From Streptomyces smaragdinus (GTDB lineage: Bacteria > Actinomycetota > Actinomycetes > Streptomycetales > Streptomycetaceae), in assembly GCF_009604385.1 (NCBI RefSeq), contig NZ_WEGJ01000036.1:1-64000 (forward strand): DNA of 64,000 nt, in the 5' to 3' direction. The notes under the pieces were generated by a model. It saw only the letters and a program-made list of their open reading frames with translations. It ran no database searches and was not told the DNA's origin. The position numbers were made by a program, and so were the translations under genes. Shown here one piece after another: positions 7,273-17,846 of this stretch (its first letter is position 1; each line of letters starts with the position of its first letter).

Positions 7273-7953
7273 ATGCAGAACTTCCCCCGCGGCATCTACG
7301 ACCGCTACCAGGCCGAGGGCCGGGGCGGCCTGGCCGCCGAGGCCCGCTACATGATCCCGCGCTTCGTCGAGCGCACCTCGCAGGGCATCCGCGAGTACGA
7401 CCCGTACGCGAAGCTCTTCGAGGAGCGCGTCATCTTCCTGGGCGCGCCCATCGACGACACCTCCGCCAACGACGTCATGGCGCAGCTGCTGTGCCTGGAG
7501 TCGATGGACCCCGACCGGGACATCTCGGTCTACATCAACAGCCCCGGCGGTGACTTCACCGCGCTGACGGCGATCTACGACACCATGCAGTTCGTCAAGC
7601 CCGACATCCAGACCGTGTGCATGGGCCAGGCGGCGTCCGCCGCCGCGGTGCTGCTCGCGGCCGGGACGACCGGCAAGCGCATGGCCCTGCCGAACGCCCG
7701 GGTCCTGATCCACCAGCCGCAGGGCCAGACCGGCCGCGGTCAGGTCTCCGACCTGGAGATCGCCGCGAACGAGATCCTGCGGATGCGTGCCCTGCTGGAG
7801 GAGATGCTGGCCAAGCACTCCACCCAGCCGATCGAGAAGATCCGCGACGACATCGAGCGCGACAAGATCCTCACGGCCGAGGAGGCCCTGGAGTACGGGC
7901 TGATCGATCAGATCGTCTCGACCCGTAAGACGTCCGTCCCGATGGGTGGCTGA
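7273..7953 (+). CDS. clpP2: ATP-dependent Clp protease proteolytic subunit 2
   Basis: A 226-aa ClpP paralogue with the longer N-terminus typical of actinobacterial ClpP2 (MQNFPRGIYDRYQAEGRGG, RYMIPRFVERTSQGIREYDPY), which may be processed. The catalytic Ser is in MGQAASAAAVLLAAGT and the His in VLIHQPQGQTGRG; the C-terminal part EEALEYGLIDQIVSTR is conserved. It pairs with ClpP1 in the active heteromeric protease. It is 51 bp downstream of clpP1 and 163 bp upstream of clpX. Confidence 0.97.
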   Translation: MQNFPRGIYDRYQAEGRGGLAAEARYMIPRFVERTSQGIREYDPYAKLFEERVIFLGAPIDDTSANDVMAQLLCLESMDPDRDISVYINSPGGDFTALTAIYDTMQFVKPDIQTVCMGQAASAAAVLLAAGTTGKRMALPNARVLIHQPQGQTGRGQVSDLEIAANEILRMRALLEEMLAKHSTQPIEKIRDDIERDKILTAEEALEYGLIDQIVSTRKTSVPMGG

Positions 7954-8067
7954 CCAGCCGCTCCCGCGCCGCATCACGGCCCCCCGTGTGACCCGCACGA
8001 CCAAGTGAGTTAGGTCCAAGGGGGGCCGTTCCGGGCGCTCGGCAAGGTACCGTCGATACGCAACCAG

Positions 8068-8093
8068 GTTCCGTCGAACGGATCCGACGGAAC
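8068..8093. promoter_or_regulatory. Inverted repeat in clpX leader
   Basis: gttccgtcg-N8-cgacggaac: perfect 9-bp arms, 23 nt before the clpX start. It could be an operator or an mRNA hairpin; nothing else supports either. Confidence 0.3.
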
Positions 8094-8116
8094 GCATGGC
8101 GAAGGGGAAAGACCTC

Positions 8117-9409
<1,293 letters not shown>

Positions 9410-9420
9410 CGGCAGACGAG

Positions 9421-9452
9421 AAGGCCCCGCCCGGTGAATCCGGGCGGGGCCT
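9421..9452. terminator. Bidirectional terminator between clpX and the convergent gene
   Basis: aaggccccgcccg-gtgaat-cgggcggggcctt forms a strong hairpin in the 65-bp gap between convergent stops, followed by cttcttcg. Confidence 0.8.
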
Positions 9453-9474
9453 TCTTCGTGCGACGCGCTGCGGA

Positions 9475-10566
9475 TCAGAGCGCCACGCGGGTGTCCTTGC
9501 GGACCTTGGCGGTGATCTCCGCGCACTGGCTGGGCTCCATGCCCTTGCCGGTGAGCACCGACGCGGGGTCGCTGATCGCGACGTAGCCGACGGTGCTGGA
9601 GTCGGCCCAGACGCAGGTGGGGAAGTCGAAGCTGAGGTCCTTGCCGCCGGAGGAGGTGGTGAACCTGACGCTCAGGCACTTCATCACGGCGCCCTCCTCC
9701 AGCCCGTCGGGCGTGAACGCCTCGGGCTCGCCGACCGGTTCGGCCTTCTCGGTGGAGGTGTTGCTGCTCTTGGAGTCCTCGATGAGCTTGTCGAAGGCGC
9801 CGTCGACCGCCGCCTCCGGGTCCGAGACCGTGCCGTAGACACCGGCGAACTGCAGGATCTTGGCCGTGCTCTCCGCGCTGTCCTTGTACGAGCCGCTGAC
9901 GTTGTCGTCGGCGGACACCCCGAGGTCCTCGAGGTTGGAGAGCTCGTCGGAATCGAGGGCGCTGTCCTCGGACTTGGTCGTGTCCTTGTTCCAGACCTCC
10001 GCGACCGTGTCCGGCGACGTCAGCTTGTACTTCTTGGTGTCGACCGGGTCCTTGCCCTTGCCGCCACCGTTGGCCGTGGTCTGCTTGTCGTCGCCCTTGC
10101 CGCCGCCCTCGTCGTCCGAGCCGGCGAAGAAGAACACACCGCCCGCGATCAGCGCGACCGCGGCGACCGCCGCGGCGACGATGATGCCGGTCTTGTTGCC
10201 GCCACCGCCGCCGGGGGTGGCGGGGCCGGGCATCTGCGGCGGCATGCCCGGGGGCTGCTGCCCGTACTGCGGCTGGCCGTAGGGCTGCTGAGGCTGGCCG
10301 TACGGCTGCTGCGGGGGCTGGGGCGGCTGCTGCTGGCCGTACGGCGACGGCGGCGGGCCGGGGGGCGCGACCGGCGGCTGGGCGGCCGGGGCGATCTGGG
10401 TCGGCTGGTACGCCGAGTCCTGCGGCCCGCCCTGCGGGGGCTGTGCCGGGTAGCCGTAGCCGGGCTGCTGCGGCTGCGGTGTGCCGTAACCCCCCTGCTG
10501 GGGCTGGCCGCCGTAGGGACCGGGCTGCTGTCCGTACGGCCCTGGCGGCGGCTGGTTGTAGCTCAT
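9475..10566 (-). CDS. Pro/Gln-rich membrane-anchored protein, paralogue A
   Basis: A 363-aa protein. Residues 1-123 are a low-complexity cytoplasmic tail rich in Pro, Gln, Gly and Tyr (GPYGQQ, QPYGQP repeats). One membrane helix follows (GIIVAAAVAAVALIAGGVFFF, about 127-148), then an extracytoplasmic domain of ~210 residues. Two cysteines lie in the motif AVMKCLSVRF...PTCVWADSST, probably a disulfide. The ATG is preceded by GAGGGGAC. It is the first-described of three tandem paralogues (9475, 10696, 11681) transcribed leftward. The function is unknown; a cell-surface role is likely from topology. Confidence 0.8.
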   Translation of the reverse strand: MSYNQPPPGPYGQQPGPYGGQPQQGGYGTPQPQQPGYGYPAQPPQGGPQDSAYQPTQIAPAAQPPVAPPGPPPSPYGQQQPPQPPQQPYGQPQQPYGQPQYGQQPPGMPPQMPGPATPGGGGGNKTGIIVAAAVAAVALIAGGVFFFAGSDDEGGGKGDDKQTTANGGGKGKDPVDTKKYKLTSPDTVAEVWNKDTTKSEDSALDSDELSNLEDLGVSADDNVSGSYKDSAESTAKILQFAGVYGTVSDPEAAVDGAFDKLIEDSKSSNTSTEKAEPVGEPEAFTPDGLEEGAVMKCLSVRFTTSSGGKDLSFDFPTCVWADSSTVGYVAISDPASVLTGKGMEPSQCAEITAKVRKDTRVAL

Positions 10567-10695
10567 GTCGGTCCCCTCGTATGACTGATTACCACAGACA
10601 TACTGTCTGATCCGTGTGTCCGGTGTTCAGCCGGGAGTGCGGGTTTGTGGCGGGACTGCGCCGGGTTCGGCATGAACCCGTTGCAGTCAACGCCC

Positions 10696-11583
10696 CTACT
10701 TCGCCTCTTCGCGGACCTCTTGGCGCAGCTTCGCGCCGAAGTCCGCGGCCTCGTCCAGGGTGTACGACTTGGCGCCCTGACCGGGGCCGACGGCGCCCAG
10801 GGTGTCGTAGTCCGCCCAGGCGCACAGCGGGGACTGGGCCGGCTGGCCCTCCTCGGGCTTCTTGTTCTTGATCATCTGGCACTGCATGATCGCGCCGTCC
10901 AGACCGTCCGGCGTGAACGTCTCGGGGCTGCCGACCAGTTCGCTGGTCTTGTCGTCGGCCGACTCGCGCTTCATCTTCGCCCAGAAGGCGTCCAGGGACT
11001 TCTCCGGGTCGGCGAGCGTGCCGTAGGCGCCGAAGTAGAGCAGGGTCTTGGCCTTATCGAAGGCGTCCAGATTGTCCGTGTCCGTCAGATCGATGGTCGA
11101 GTAGACCGCACTCACGGACTTGGACTTCTCGATGCCGAGTTCCTTGGCCTCCGCGGGCTTGAGGCTGTCGTCCGACTGGGAGCCGTCGCCCATGGACTTG
11201 TACTCGCCGAGCACGGTCTTGGGCACGGTCAGCTTGTACGCCTTCCCGTCGTCGGACAGCCCGCTGCCGGAGTCCTTGCCCAGGAACCACCAGGCGCCGC
11301 CGCCGATGAGGGCCACGGCGACGACGGCCGCGACGATCGTGACGGTCTTCTTGCTGCCGCCCCCTCCGCCGCCCGCCGGGGCCGGCGGCATGCCGGGCGG
11401 CTGCTGGCCGTACTGGGGCTGGCCGTAGGGGCCGCCGGCGGGCTGCTGCGGCTGGGCCGGGTAGCCGTAGCCGGGCTGCTGCTGGGGCTGCTGCGGCGCG
11501 CCGTAGCCGGGCTGTTGCGGCTGGCCGCCGTAGGGGCCGGGCTGCTGGCCGTACGGGTTCGGCGGCGGCTGGTTGTGGCTCAT
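10696..11583 (-). CDS. Pro/Gln-rich membrane-anchored protein, paralogue B
   Basis: A 295-aa paralogue of the 9475 protein. ATG at 11583 (MSHNQPPPNPYGQQPG) is chosen because it aligns with the start of paralogue A and GGAGGGGACC precedes it. The tail is shorter (~85 residues of Pro/Gln/Gly/Tyr), then one helix (KTVTIVAAVVAVALIGGGAWWFLG) and an outer domain with KYKLTVPKTVL, DLTDTDNLDAFDKAKTLLYFGAYGTL and the paired-Cys motif IMQCQMI...PLCAWADYDT. Spacers to its neighbours are 129 bp and 97 bp, long enough for separate promoters. Function unknown. Confidence 0.8.
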   Translation of the reverse strand: MSHNQPPPNPYGQQPGPYGGQPQQPGYGAPQQPQQQPGYGYPAQPQQPAGGPYGQPQYGQQPPGMPPAPAGGGGGGSKKTVTIVAAVVAVALIGGGAWWFLGKDSGSGLSDDGKAYKLTVPKTVLGEYKSMGDGSQSDDSLKPAEAKELGIEKSKSVSAVYSTIDLTDTDNLDAFDKAKTLLYFGAYGTLADPEKSLDAFWAKMKRESADDKTSELVGSPETFTPDGLDGAIMQCQMIKNKKPEEGQPAQSPLCAWADYDTLGAVGPGQGAKSYTLDEAADFGAKLRQEVREEAK

Positions 11584-11680
11584 GACGGTCCCCTCCAACG
11601 AATGTTTATCCCGCACATACTGTCGGATCGGCCCGTCCTATGGGACGGGTGGGGCGGAGTTCCCTTCCGGGCGTCCGGGA

Positions 11681-12364
11681 TCAGTCCTTCTTTCCCCGGA
11701 CGGCGTCGTGGAACGTGTCGGTCAGATCGGCCAGATCGCCGGCCGTCGTGGCGCCGGAGGAGAAGACGATCACCGCCGAGGAGCCGTCGGCCCAGGCGCA
11801 CGCCGGGGATTCGAAGCCCAGCTCCGGGTCGCCGAAGGAGGCGCAGAGCATGACGTCGGGGTAGGAGCCCTCGGGGCGGTGCGGCTCCTCGGAGAGTGCC
11901 GTCTCGGTCTGGGCCTCCGCCTCGGCGAACAGCGCCCGCGCCGCACGCTCGGGATCGGTCACGTCCCCGTGGACACCCTGCAGGAACACCTGCTCGAAGT
12001 CCTCCCCGAGCTCCGAGGGCGGCGCCCCACGCCGGTAGAGCGCCCGGAACTCGACGGCCCCGTCCACCCCGGCCAGGGAATCCATCGTCCCGTTCCCCAG
12101 CGCCGGCGGCATCAGCTCGTACCCGGCGACCCGCTCCGGCGCCGTCGGCACATACCGCTCCGCCCCCTCCGGATCACCCCCGATCCACACGGTCACCGCC
12201 GCCACCAGGGCCAGCCCCAGCACGAGCACCGACCGCCGCATCCACCGCCGCCGCAGCTCCGGCGACACCGGGTCGTCCCGCTCCGGCCCCCCGGAGTCGA
12301 GCCGCTCCGCCCCCTCCGGCGAGCCGTCCTCCCCGGGCGTGTCCCACTCGATGCTGATCCCCAC
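11681..12364 (-). CDS. Membrane-anchored protein, paralogue C
   Basis: A 227-aa third paralogue without the Pro/Gln tail. GTG at 12364 (VGISIEWDTPGED) is preferred because GGGGGGAGGGGG lies about 10 nt upstream; ATGs at 12412-12415 would add an Arg-rich stretch. The cytoplasmic part is short and acidic, the helix is RRSVLVLGLALVAAVTVWIGG, and the outer domain has YELMPPALGNGTMDSL and the shared VMLCASF...PACAWADGSS motif. It is divergent from valS across 128 bp. Function unknown; the shared Cys...C(A/V)WAD motif ties the three genes together. Confidence 0.72.
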   Translation of the reverse strand: MGISIEWDTPGEDGSPEGAERLDSGGPERDDPVSPELRRRWMRRSVLVLGLALVAAVTVWIGGDPEGAERYVPTAPERVAGYELMPPALGNGTMDSLAGVDGAVEFRALYRRGAPPSELGEDFEQVFLQGVHGDVTDPERAARALFAEAEAQTETALSEEPHRPEGSYPDVMLCASFGDPELGFESPACAWADGSSAVIVFSSGATTAGDLADLTDTFHDAVRGKKD

Positions 12365-12479
12365 CGCGCAAAACCCCCTCCCCCCGCGGCGAAAGCCGCA
12401 AGATCGCCGCATCATATGACGCCCCGAACCCCCGTCCCCAGGGGGTTCGGCCGGTTCGTGGCGAGGGGGCCGCGGCCCG

Positions 12480-12485
12480 TACACT
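12480..12485 (+). promoter_or_regulatory. -10-like hexamer TACACT, leaderless valS
   Basis: TACACT then 7 nt then GTG at 12493, with no Shine-Dalgarno. This fits a leaderless valS mRNA. No room remains for a T-box leader. Confidence 0.4.
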
Positions 12486-12492
12486 GTGCCGC

Positions 12493-15108
12493 GTGAGTGA
12501 CCACACGCAGCCACCAGCCAAGACCGCCGCAGAGCTCCCCACGCAGTACACGCCCGCCGAGGTAGAGGGCCCCCTGTACGAGCGCTGGGTGGAGCGTGGT
12601 TACTTCAAGGCCGACGCGGACAGCTCCAAGGAGCCGTACACGATCGTCATCCCCCCGCCGAACGTCACCGGCAGCCTGCACCTCGGCCACGCCTTCGAGC
12701 ACACGCTGATCGACGCCCTCACCCGCCGCAAGCGGATGCAGGGGTACGAGGCGCTGTGGCAGCCCGGCATGGACCACGCCGGCATCGCCACGCAGAACGT
12801 GGTGGAGCGCGAGCTCGCCAAGGAGGGCAAGTCCCGGCACGACCTCGGCCGCGAGGCCTTCGTCGAGCGGGTCTGGAAGTGGAAGGCCGAGTCCGGCGGG
12901 CAGATCTCCGGCCAGATGCGCCGCCTCGGCGACGGCGTCGACTGGGACCGCGAGCGCTTCACCATGGACGAGGGCCTCTCCCAGGCCGTCCAGACGATCT
13001 TCAAGCGGCTCTACGACGACGAGCTGATCTACCGCGCCGAGCGCATCATCAACTGGTGCCCGCGCTGCCTCACCGCGATCTCCGACATCGAGGTGGAGTA
13101 CCAGGACGACGAGGGCGAGCTCGTCTCCATCCGCTACGGCGAGGGCGACGCCTCGATCGTCGTGGCCACGACCCGCGCCGAGACGATGCTCGGCGACACC
13201 GCCGTGGCCGTCCACCCGGACGACGAGCGTTACGCGCACCTGGTCGGCACGGAGATCGTGCTGCCGCTCACCGGCCGCCGCATCCCCGTCGTCGCCGACG
13301 CGCACGTCGACCCCTCGTTCGGCACGGGTGCCGTCAAGGTCACCCCGGCGCACGACCCGAACGACTTCGAGATCGGCCGCCGCCACGACCTCCCCATGCT
13401 CGCCGTGATGGACGAGCACGCGGTGATCACCGCCCACGGCCCGTTCCAGGGCCTGGACCGGCTCGAGGCCCGCTCGGCGATCGTCGCCGCGCTGCGCGCC
13501 GAGGGCCGCATCGTCGCCGAGAAGCGCCCGTACACCCACTCCGTGGGCCACTGCTCGCGCTGCAAGACGACCATCGAGCCGCGGCTGTCGATGCAGTGGT
13601 GGGTCAAGGTCGGCCCGCTCGCGAAGGCCGCCGGTGACGCCGTCCGTGACGGCCGGGTGACGATCCATCCGCAGGAGATGGAGAAGCGCTACTTCGACTG
13701 GGTCGACAACCTGCACGACTGGTGCATCTCCCGCCAGCTCTGGTGGGGCCACCGCATCCCGGTCTGGTACGGGCCGAACGGCGAGGTCGTGTGCGTGGGC
13801 CCCGACGAGGAGCCGCCGTCCGGCGAGGGCTGGACGCAGGACACGGACGTGCTGGACACCTGGTTCTCGTCCGGTCTGTGGCCGTTCTCCACGCTCGGCT
13901 GGCCCGAGCAGACCGACAGCCTGCGGAAGTTCTATCCGAACTCCGTGCTGGTCACGGGCTACGACATCCTCTTCTTCTGGGTCGCCCGGATGATGATGTT
14001 CGGCCTGTACGCGATGGACGGCCAGGTCCCGTTCAAGACCATCGCCCTGCACGGCATGGTCCGCGACCAGTTCGGCAAGAAGATGTCGAAGTCCTTCGGC
14101 AACGCCGTCAACCCGCTGGACTGGATGGACCAGTACGGGTCCGACGCCCTGCGCTTCACCCTGGCCTCCGGCGCCAACCCCGGCGTGGACGTGCCGATCG
14201 GCGAGGACTGGGTCAAGGCGTCCCGTAACTTCGCCAACAAGGTGTGGAACGCGACCCGGTTCGCCCTCATCAGCGAGGCGACGGTGGAGGGCCCGCTGCC
14301 GGAGGCCGGTGAGCTGGCTGCCGCCGACCGGTGGATTCTGTCGCGGCTGAACTCGGTGGTCGCCGAGGTGGACGCGTACTACGAGGACTACCAGTTCGCG
14401 AAGCTCTCCGACGCGCTGTACCACTTCGCGTGGGACGAGGTCTTCGACTGGTATCTGGAGCTGTCGAAGACGTCGCTGGCCGGCGAGGGCGCCCCCGCCA
14501 CCCGCCGGGTGCTGGGCGAGGTCCTGGACGTCACGCTGCGGCTGATGCACCCCGTGATGCCGTTCGTCACCGAGCAGTTGTGGACGACGCTGACCGGGCG
14601 TGAGTCGATCGTGATCACGGACTGGCCCCTCGACTCGGGCTTCCGGGACGCCGCCGCCGAAGCGGAGATCTCCCGGCTGCAGCAGGTCACCACCGAGGTC
14701 CGCCGCTTCCGCGCCGACCAGGGCCTGCAGCCCGGCCAGCGGGTGCCGGCGCGGCTGGAGCTGGCCGGGACCGGCCTGGAGCCGCACGAGGCCGCGATCC
14801 GTCAGCTGCTGCGGCTCCAGCCGGAGGGCGAGGACTTCTCGGCCACGGCCTCGCTGCCGGTGGCGGGCGCGAAGGTGTCCCTGGACCTGTCGGGGGCGAT
14901 CGACTTCGCGGCCGAGCGCAAGCGGCTGGCCAAGGATCTGGCCGCCGCGGAGAAGGAGAAGGCGCAGGCTCAGGGCAAGCTCGGCAACGAGGCGTTCCTC
15001 GCCAAGGCCCCCGAGCCCGTCGTCGCCAAGATCCGCACGCGGCTCGAGACGGCGGAGGCCGACATCGCCCGCATCCAGGCGCAGCTGGACTCCCTTCCCG
15101 CCGCCTGA
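12493..15108 (+). CDS. valS: Valyl-tRNA synthetase
   Basis: An 871-aa class Ia synthetase, usual length for the family, that charges tRNA-Val and edits Thr-tRNA. The HIGH motif is HLGH near residue 62 (GSLHLGHAFEH), and KMSKS is present in FGKKMSKSFGN near residue 531. The CP1 editing region (VATTRAETMLGDTAVAV, PVVADAHVDPSFGTGAVKVTPAHD) and the C-terminal coiled coil (AERKRLAKDLAAAEKEKAQAQGKL) are intact. The start is GTG; no ribosome-binding site is seen. Confidence 0.98.
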   Translation: MSDHTQPPAKTAAELPTQYTPAEVEGPLYERWVERGYFKADADSSKEPYTIVIPPPNVTGSLHLGHAFEHTLIDALTRRKRMQGYEALWQPGMDHAGIATQNVVERELAKEGKSRHDLGREAFVERVWKWKAESGGQISGQMRRLGDGVDWDRERFTMDEGLSQAVQTIFKRLYDDELIYRAERIINWCPRCLTAISDIEVEYQDDEGELVSIRYGEGDASIVVATTRAETMLGDTAVAVHPDDERYAHLVGTEIVLPLTGRRIPVVADAHVDPSFGTGAVKVTPAHDPNDFEIGRRHDLPMLAVMDEHAVITAHGPFQGLDRLEARSAIVAALRAEGRIVAEKRPYTHSVGHCSRCKTTIEPRLSMQWWVKVGPLAKAAGDAVRDGRVTIHPQEMEKRYFDWVDNLHDWCISRQLWWGHRIPVWYGPNGEVVCVGPDEEPPSGEGWTQDTDVLDTWFSSGLWPFSTLGWPEQTDSLRKFYPNSVLVTGYDILFFWVARMMMFGLYAMDGQVPFKTIALHGMVRDQFGKKMSKSFGNAVNPLDWMDQYGSDALRFTLASGANPGVDVPIGEDWVKASRNFANKVWNATRFALISEATVEGPLPEAGELAAADRWILSRLNSVVAEVDAYYEDYQFAKLSDALYHFAWDEVFDWYLELSKTSLAGEGAPATRRVLGEVLDVTLRLMHPVMPFVTEQLWTTLTGRESIVITDWPLDSGFRDAAAEAEISRLQQVTTEVRRFRADQGLQPGQRVPARLELAGTGLEPHEAAIRQLLRLQPEGEDFSATASLPVAGAKVSLDLSGAIDFAAERKRLAKDLAAAEKEKAQAQGKLGNEAFLAKAPEPVVAKIRTRLETAEADIARIQAQLDSLPAA

Positions 15109-15123
15109 CCCCGAACGGCCTCG

Positions 15124-15151
15124 AGAGCCCCGGTCCCACGACCGGGGCTCT
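15124..15151 (+). terminator. valS terminator hairpin
   Basis: agagccccggtc-ccac-gaccggggctct: perfect 12-bp arms 16 bp after the valS stop, followed by tgggcg. Confidence 0.75.
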
Positions 15152-15234
15152 TGGGCGTCCGTTCACCTCACGGCAGGGGTCGCGTTACCCGCGTACGGCA
15201 TCGTGCGGCGTCCCCCACCGTCTGGAGCGCCACC

Positions 15235-16269
15235 ATGGCCCGCACCGTGACCGCAGCCGCCGCTCCCGTCCGGGAGACCCGCGGACGGGAGCGGCGGTAC
15301 GACATCGATCTGCTGCGCGTGCTGTGCACCGCGGCCGTCGTCCTGGTGCACGCCTCCGCCGAGTTCCTCGACGCCGGGCGGCGGACGGCGGGGATCCTCG
15401 GGGACTCCGCCGGGCGGTTCGCCGTGCCCGCGTTCTTCGCCATGGCCGGCTGGGCGGCGCTCTGCGGCTCGCCCGTGCGCGGTGAGGCGCAGCTGCTGGC
15501 CAGGCTGGGGCGGATCCTGCGGCCGATGGCCGTGTGGACGGCGCTCTATCTGCTCTGGCAGTACGTGGCGGGGCCGCCGCTGAACGGCGGGCTCAAGGAG
15601 GCGGTGCGGGCGCTGTTCGGGTCGGTGGAGGCCGCGTTCCACCTCTGGTACCTGTACACCTATGTGCCCCTCGTGGTGCTCCTCGGCGTCGTCGTGCTGG
15701 TGCTGAAGGAGCGCGTCACGCCCCGCTGGTCGCTGCTGCTGCTCGCCGGGTTCGCCGTGGCGCCGGCCGGGTGGGGGGATCTGCGGCGGCTCACGGGACT
15801 GGATCTGCCGGACTGGGCGTGGGGGATGCAGCTGTCCACCGCCGGATACGCCGTCGCGGGCGCCGCGGTGCTGGCCGCGCGGCGGCGTGGGCCGCGGGCG
15901 CTGTGGGTCGCGGGGGCGGGGGTGGGGCTGGTGGGGCTGACCGCGTATCAGTTCCTGGTGCGGCAGCCTGCCGCGTACGGGAGCGTGGTGGTCGCCGTGC
16001 TGACGTTCGGGGTGCTGGGGTCGGTGGCGGGGGTGCGGGTGCCGGAGCGGGTGCGGGGGGTGGTGGGGCGGCTGTCGGATGCGTCGTTCGGGACGTATCT
16101 GGTGCATCTCGTGTTCGTGATGGTGCTGGTCAGGCCGGTCGCGCGGGCGGTGCCGGGCGGGATCGCGGCGGTGGTGGCCCTCGCGGTGACGGCCGCCGTC
16201 GCCGCCGCGCTGGCGTTCGCGGCGAGCGTGCTGTGGGGGCGGCTGGGGCTGCGGGCGTGGCTGGGCTGA
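15235..16269 (+). CDS. Acyltransferase family 3 membrane protein
   Basis: A 344-aa integral membrane protein with about ten hydrophobic segments. The N-terminal RRYDIDLLRVLCTAAVVLVHASAEFL has the Arg and the membrane-embedded His typical of Acyl_transf_3 (OafA/WecH-like) enzymes, which O-acylate envelope sugars or polymers. The C-terminal LSDASFGTYLVHLVFVMVL is also family-typical. ATG at 15235 (MARTVTAAAAPV) follows GGAG. It lies alone between the valS terminator and folC. The acceptor substrate is unknown. A second, unrelated-in-detail acyltransferase is at 48768. Confidence 0.85.
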   Translation: MARTVTAAAAPVRETRGRERRYDIDLLRVLCTAAVVLVHASAEFLDAGRRTAGILGDSAGRFAVPAFFAMAGWAALCGSPVRGEAQLLARLGRILRPMAVWTALYLLWQYVAGPPLNGGLKEAVRALFGSVEAAFHLWYLYTYVPLVVLLGVVVLVLKERVTPRWSLLLLAGFAVAPAGWGDLRRLTGLDLPDWAWGMQLSTAGYAVAGAAVLAARRRGPRALWVAGAGVGLVGLTAYQFLVRQPAAYGSVVVAVLTFGVLGSVAGVRVPERVRGVVGRLSDASFGTYLVHLVFVMVLVRPVARAVPGGIAAVVALAVTAAVAAALAFAASVLWGRLGLRAWLG

Positions 16270-16311
16270 CGCGTACGACCGGGCCTGACCCGAGGTGTCG
16301 TACCGGCTCCG

Positions 16312-16317
16312 TAGACT
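16312..16317 (+). promoter_or_regulatory. -10-like hexamer TAGACT, leaderless folC
   Basis: TAGACT then 7 nt then GTG at 16325; no Shine-Dalgarno. Same arrangement as valS, galE-like and proA in this window. Confidence 0.4.
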
Positions 16318-16324
16318 GGACCCC

Positions 16325-17839
16325 GTGAGCGAACGCCCAGATTCAGCAGGTTCCGACCAGGACGACGTCTTCGAGGACCTTGTCGCGGCGGAGACCGGCC
16401 GCGACCCCGATTTGGCGGTGATCGAGGCGGGCAGCCGTACCCTGCGCACCCAGGGCGCCCGCCCGCAGACGGACGCCGTCCCCGCCCGGCCCACCGACCC
16501 CGCGGTGGTCGAGGCCCTCAAGGAGATCGAGGCCGAGCTGGCCGCCCGCTGGCCGGAGACGAAGCTCGACCCCTCGCTGGTGCGCGTCGAGACGCTGATG
16601 GACGTCCTCGGCCAGCCCCAGCGCGCGTACCCGACGATCCACATCACCGGGACCAACGGCAAGACCTCGACGGCCCGCATGATCGAGGCCCTGCTCACGG
16701 CGTTCGAGCTGCGCACCGGTCGGTACACCAGCCCGCACGTGCAGTCGTACACCGAGCGGATCAGCCTGGACGGGGCGCCGATCTCGTACGAGCGCTTCAT
16801 CGACACGTATCACGACGTCAAGCCGTACGTGGACATGGTGGACGCGCAGCAGGAGCACCGGCTGTCGTTCTTCGAGTTCCTGACCGGCATGGCGTACGCC
16901 GCGTTCGCCGACGCGCCCGTGGACGTCGCCGTGGTCGAGGTCGGGATGGGCGGCAGCTGGGACGCGACGAACGTCATCGACGCCACCGTCGCCGTCGTCA
17001 CGCCCATCTCCCTGGACCACACCGAGCGCCTCGGCGCCACGCCCGGCGAGATCGCGGTGGAGAAGGCCGGGATCATCAAGCGCGACGCCACGGTCGTCCT
17101 CGCCCAGCAGCCCGTGGACGCGGCGCAGGTGCTGCTCAAGCGTGCCGTGGAGGTGGACGCGACGGTCGCCCGCGAGGGCATGGAGTTCGGCGTCGTGGCC
17201 CGCGAGGTCGCCGTCGGCGGACAGCTGCTCACCCTGCGCGGGCTGGCGGGGGAGTATCCGGAGGTGTTCCTGCCGCTGCACGGCGCGCACATGGCGCACA
17301 ACGCGGCCGTGGCGCTCGCCGCCGTCGAGGCGTTCTTCGGCGTCGGCTCGCAGCACTCCGGCGGCCTGGACCCGGACACCGTGCGGGAGGCGTTCGCCTC
17401 CGTCGTCTCGCCGGGGCGGATGGAGGTCGTACGGCGCAGTCCCACCGTCGTGCTGGACGCCGCGCACAATCCGGCGGGCGGGGAGGCCGCGGCGGCGGCC
17501 GTGCGGGAGGCGTTCGGGTTCAGCCGGCTCGTCGGCGTCGTGGGCGTCAGCGACGGCAAGGACGTACGGGGGCTGCTGGAGGCGCTGGAGCCGGTGCTCG
17601 CGGAGATCGTCGTCACGCGCAACTCCTCGCACCGGGGCATGGACGTGGACGCGCTCGCCGCGCTGGCCGTCGAGGTGTACGGCGACGACCGGGTGCAGGT
17701 CGAGCCGCGGCTGGACGACGCGCTCGAGGCAGCGATTACCCTGGCGGAGGAAGAAGGTGAGTACTCCGGGGCCGGTGTGCTGGTCACGGGGTCCGTCATC
17801 ACGGTGGGAGAGGCCCGGCTGCTGCTGGGCAAGGAGTGA
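16325..17839 (+). CDS. folC: Folylpolyglutamate synthase / dihydrofolate synthase
   Basis: A 504-aa Mur-ligase-type enzyme that adds glutamate to dihydropteroate and folates. The P-loop is ITGTNGKTSTARM, with RTGRYTSPHVQSYTERI just after. ITPISLDHTERLG-type (VVTPISLDHTERLG), KAGIIKRDA and VVLDAAHNPAGGEAAAAAV are family hallmarks. An extra ~60-residue N-terminal segment (SERPDSAGSDQDDVFEDLVAAETG...) is common in actinobacterial FolC. The start is GTG. The DUF4233-like gene follows at 7 bp, so the two are cotranscribed. Confidence 0.96.
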   Translation: MSERPDSAGSDQDDVFEDLVAAETGRDPDLAVIEAGSRTLRTQGARPQTDAVPARPTDPAVVEALKEIEAELAARWPETKLDPSLVRVETLMDVLGQPQRAYPTIHITGTNGKTSTARMIEALLTAFELRTGRYTSPHVQSYTERISLDGAPISYERFIDTYHDVKPYVDMVDAQQEHRLSFFEFLTGMAYAAFADAPVDVAVVEVGMGGSWDATNVIDATVAVVTPISLDHTERLGATPGEIAVEKAGIIKRDATVVLAQQPVDAAQVLLKRAVEVDATVAREGMEFGVVAREVAVGGQLLTLRGLAGEYPEVFLPLHGAHMAHNAAVALAAVEAFFGVGSQHSGGLDPDTVREAFASVVSPGRMEVVRRSPTVVLDAAHNPAGGEAAAAAVREAFGFSRLVGVVGVSDGKDVRGLLEALEPVLAEIVVTRNSSHRGMDVDALAALAVEVYGDDRVQVEPRLDDALEAAITLAEEEGEYSGAGVLVTGSVITVGEARLLLGKE

Positions 17840-17846
17840 GTGAGGC

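Noticed and set aside
8068..8093. Inverted repeat before clpX as a second ClgR site
   Set aside because: It does not match GTTCGC-N5-GCG; kept only as an unexplained dyad.
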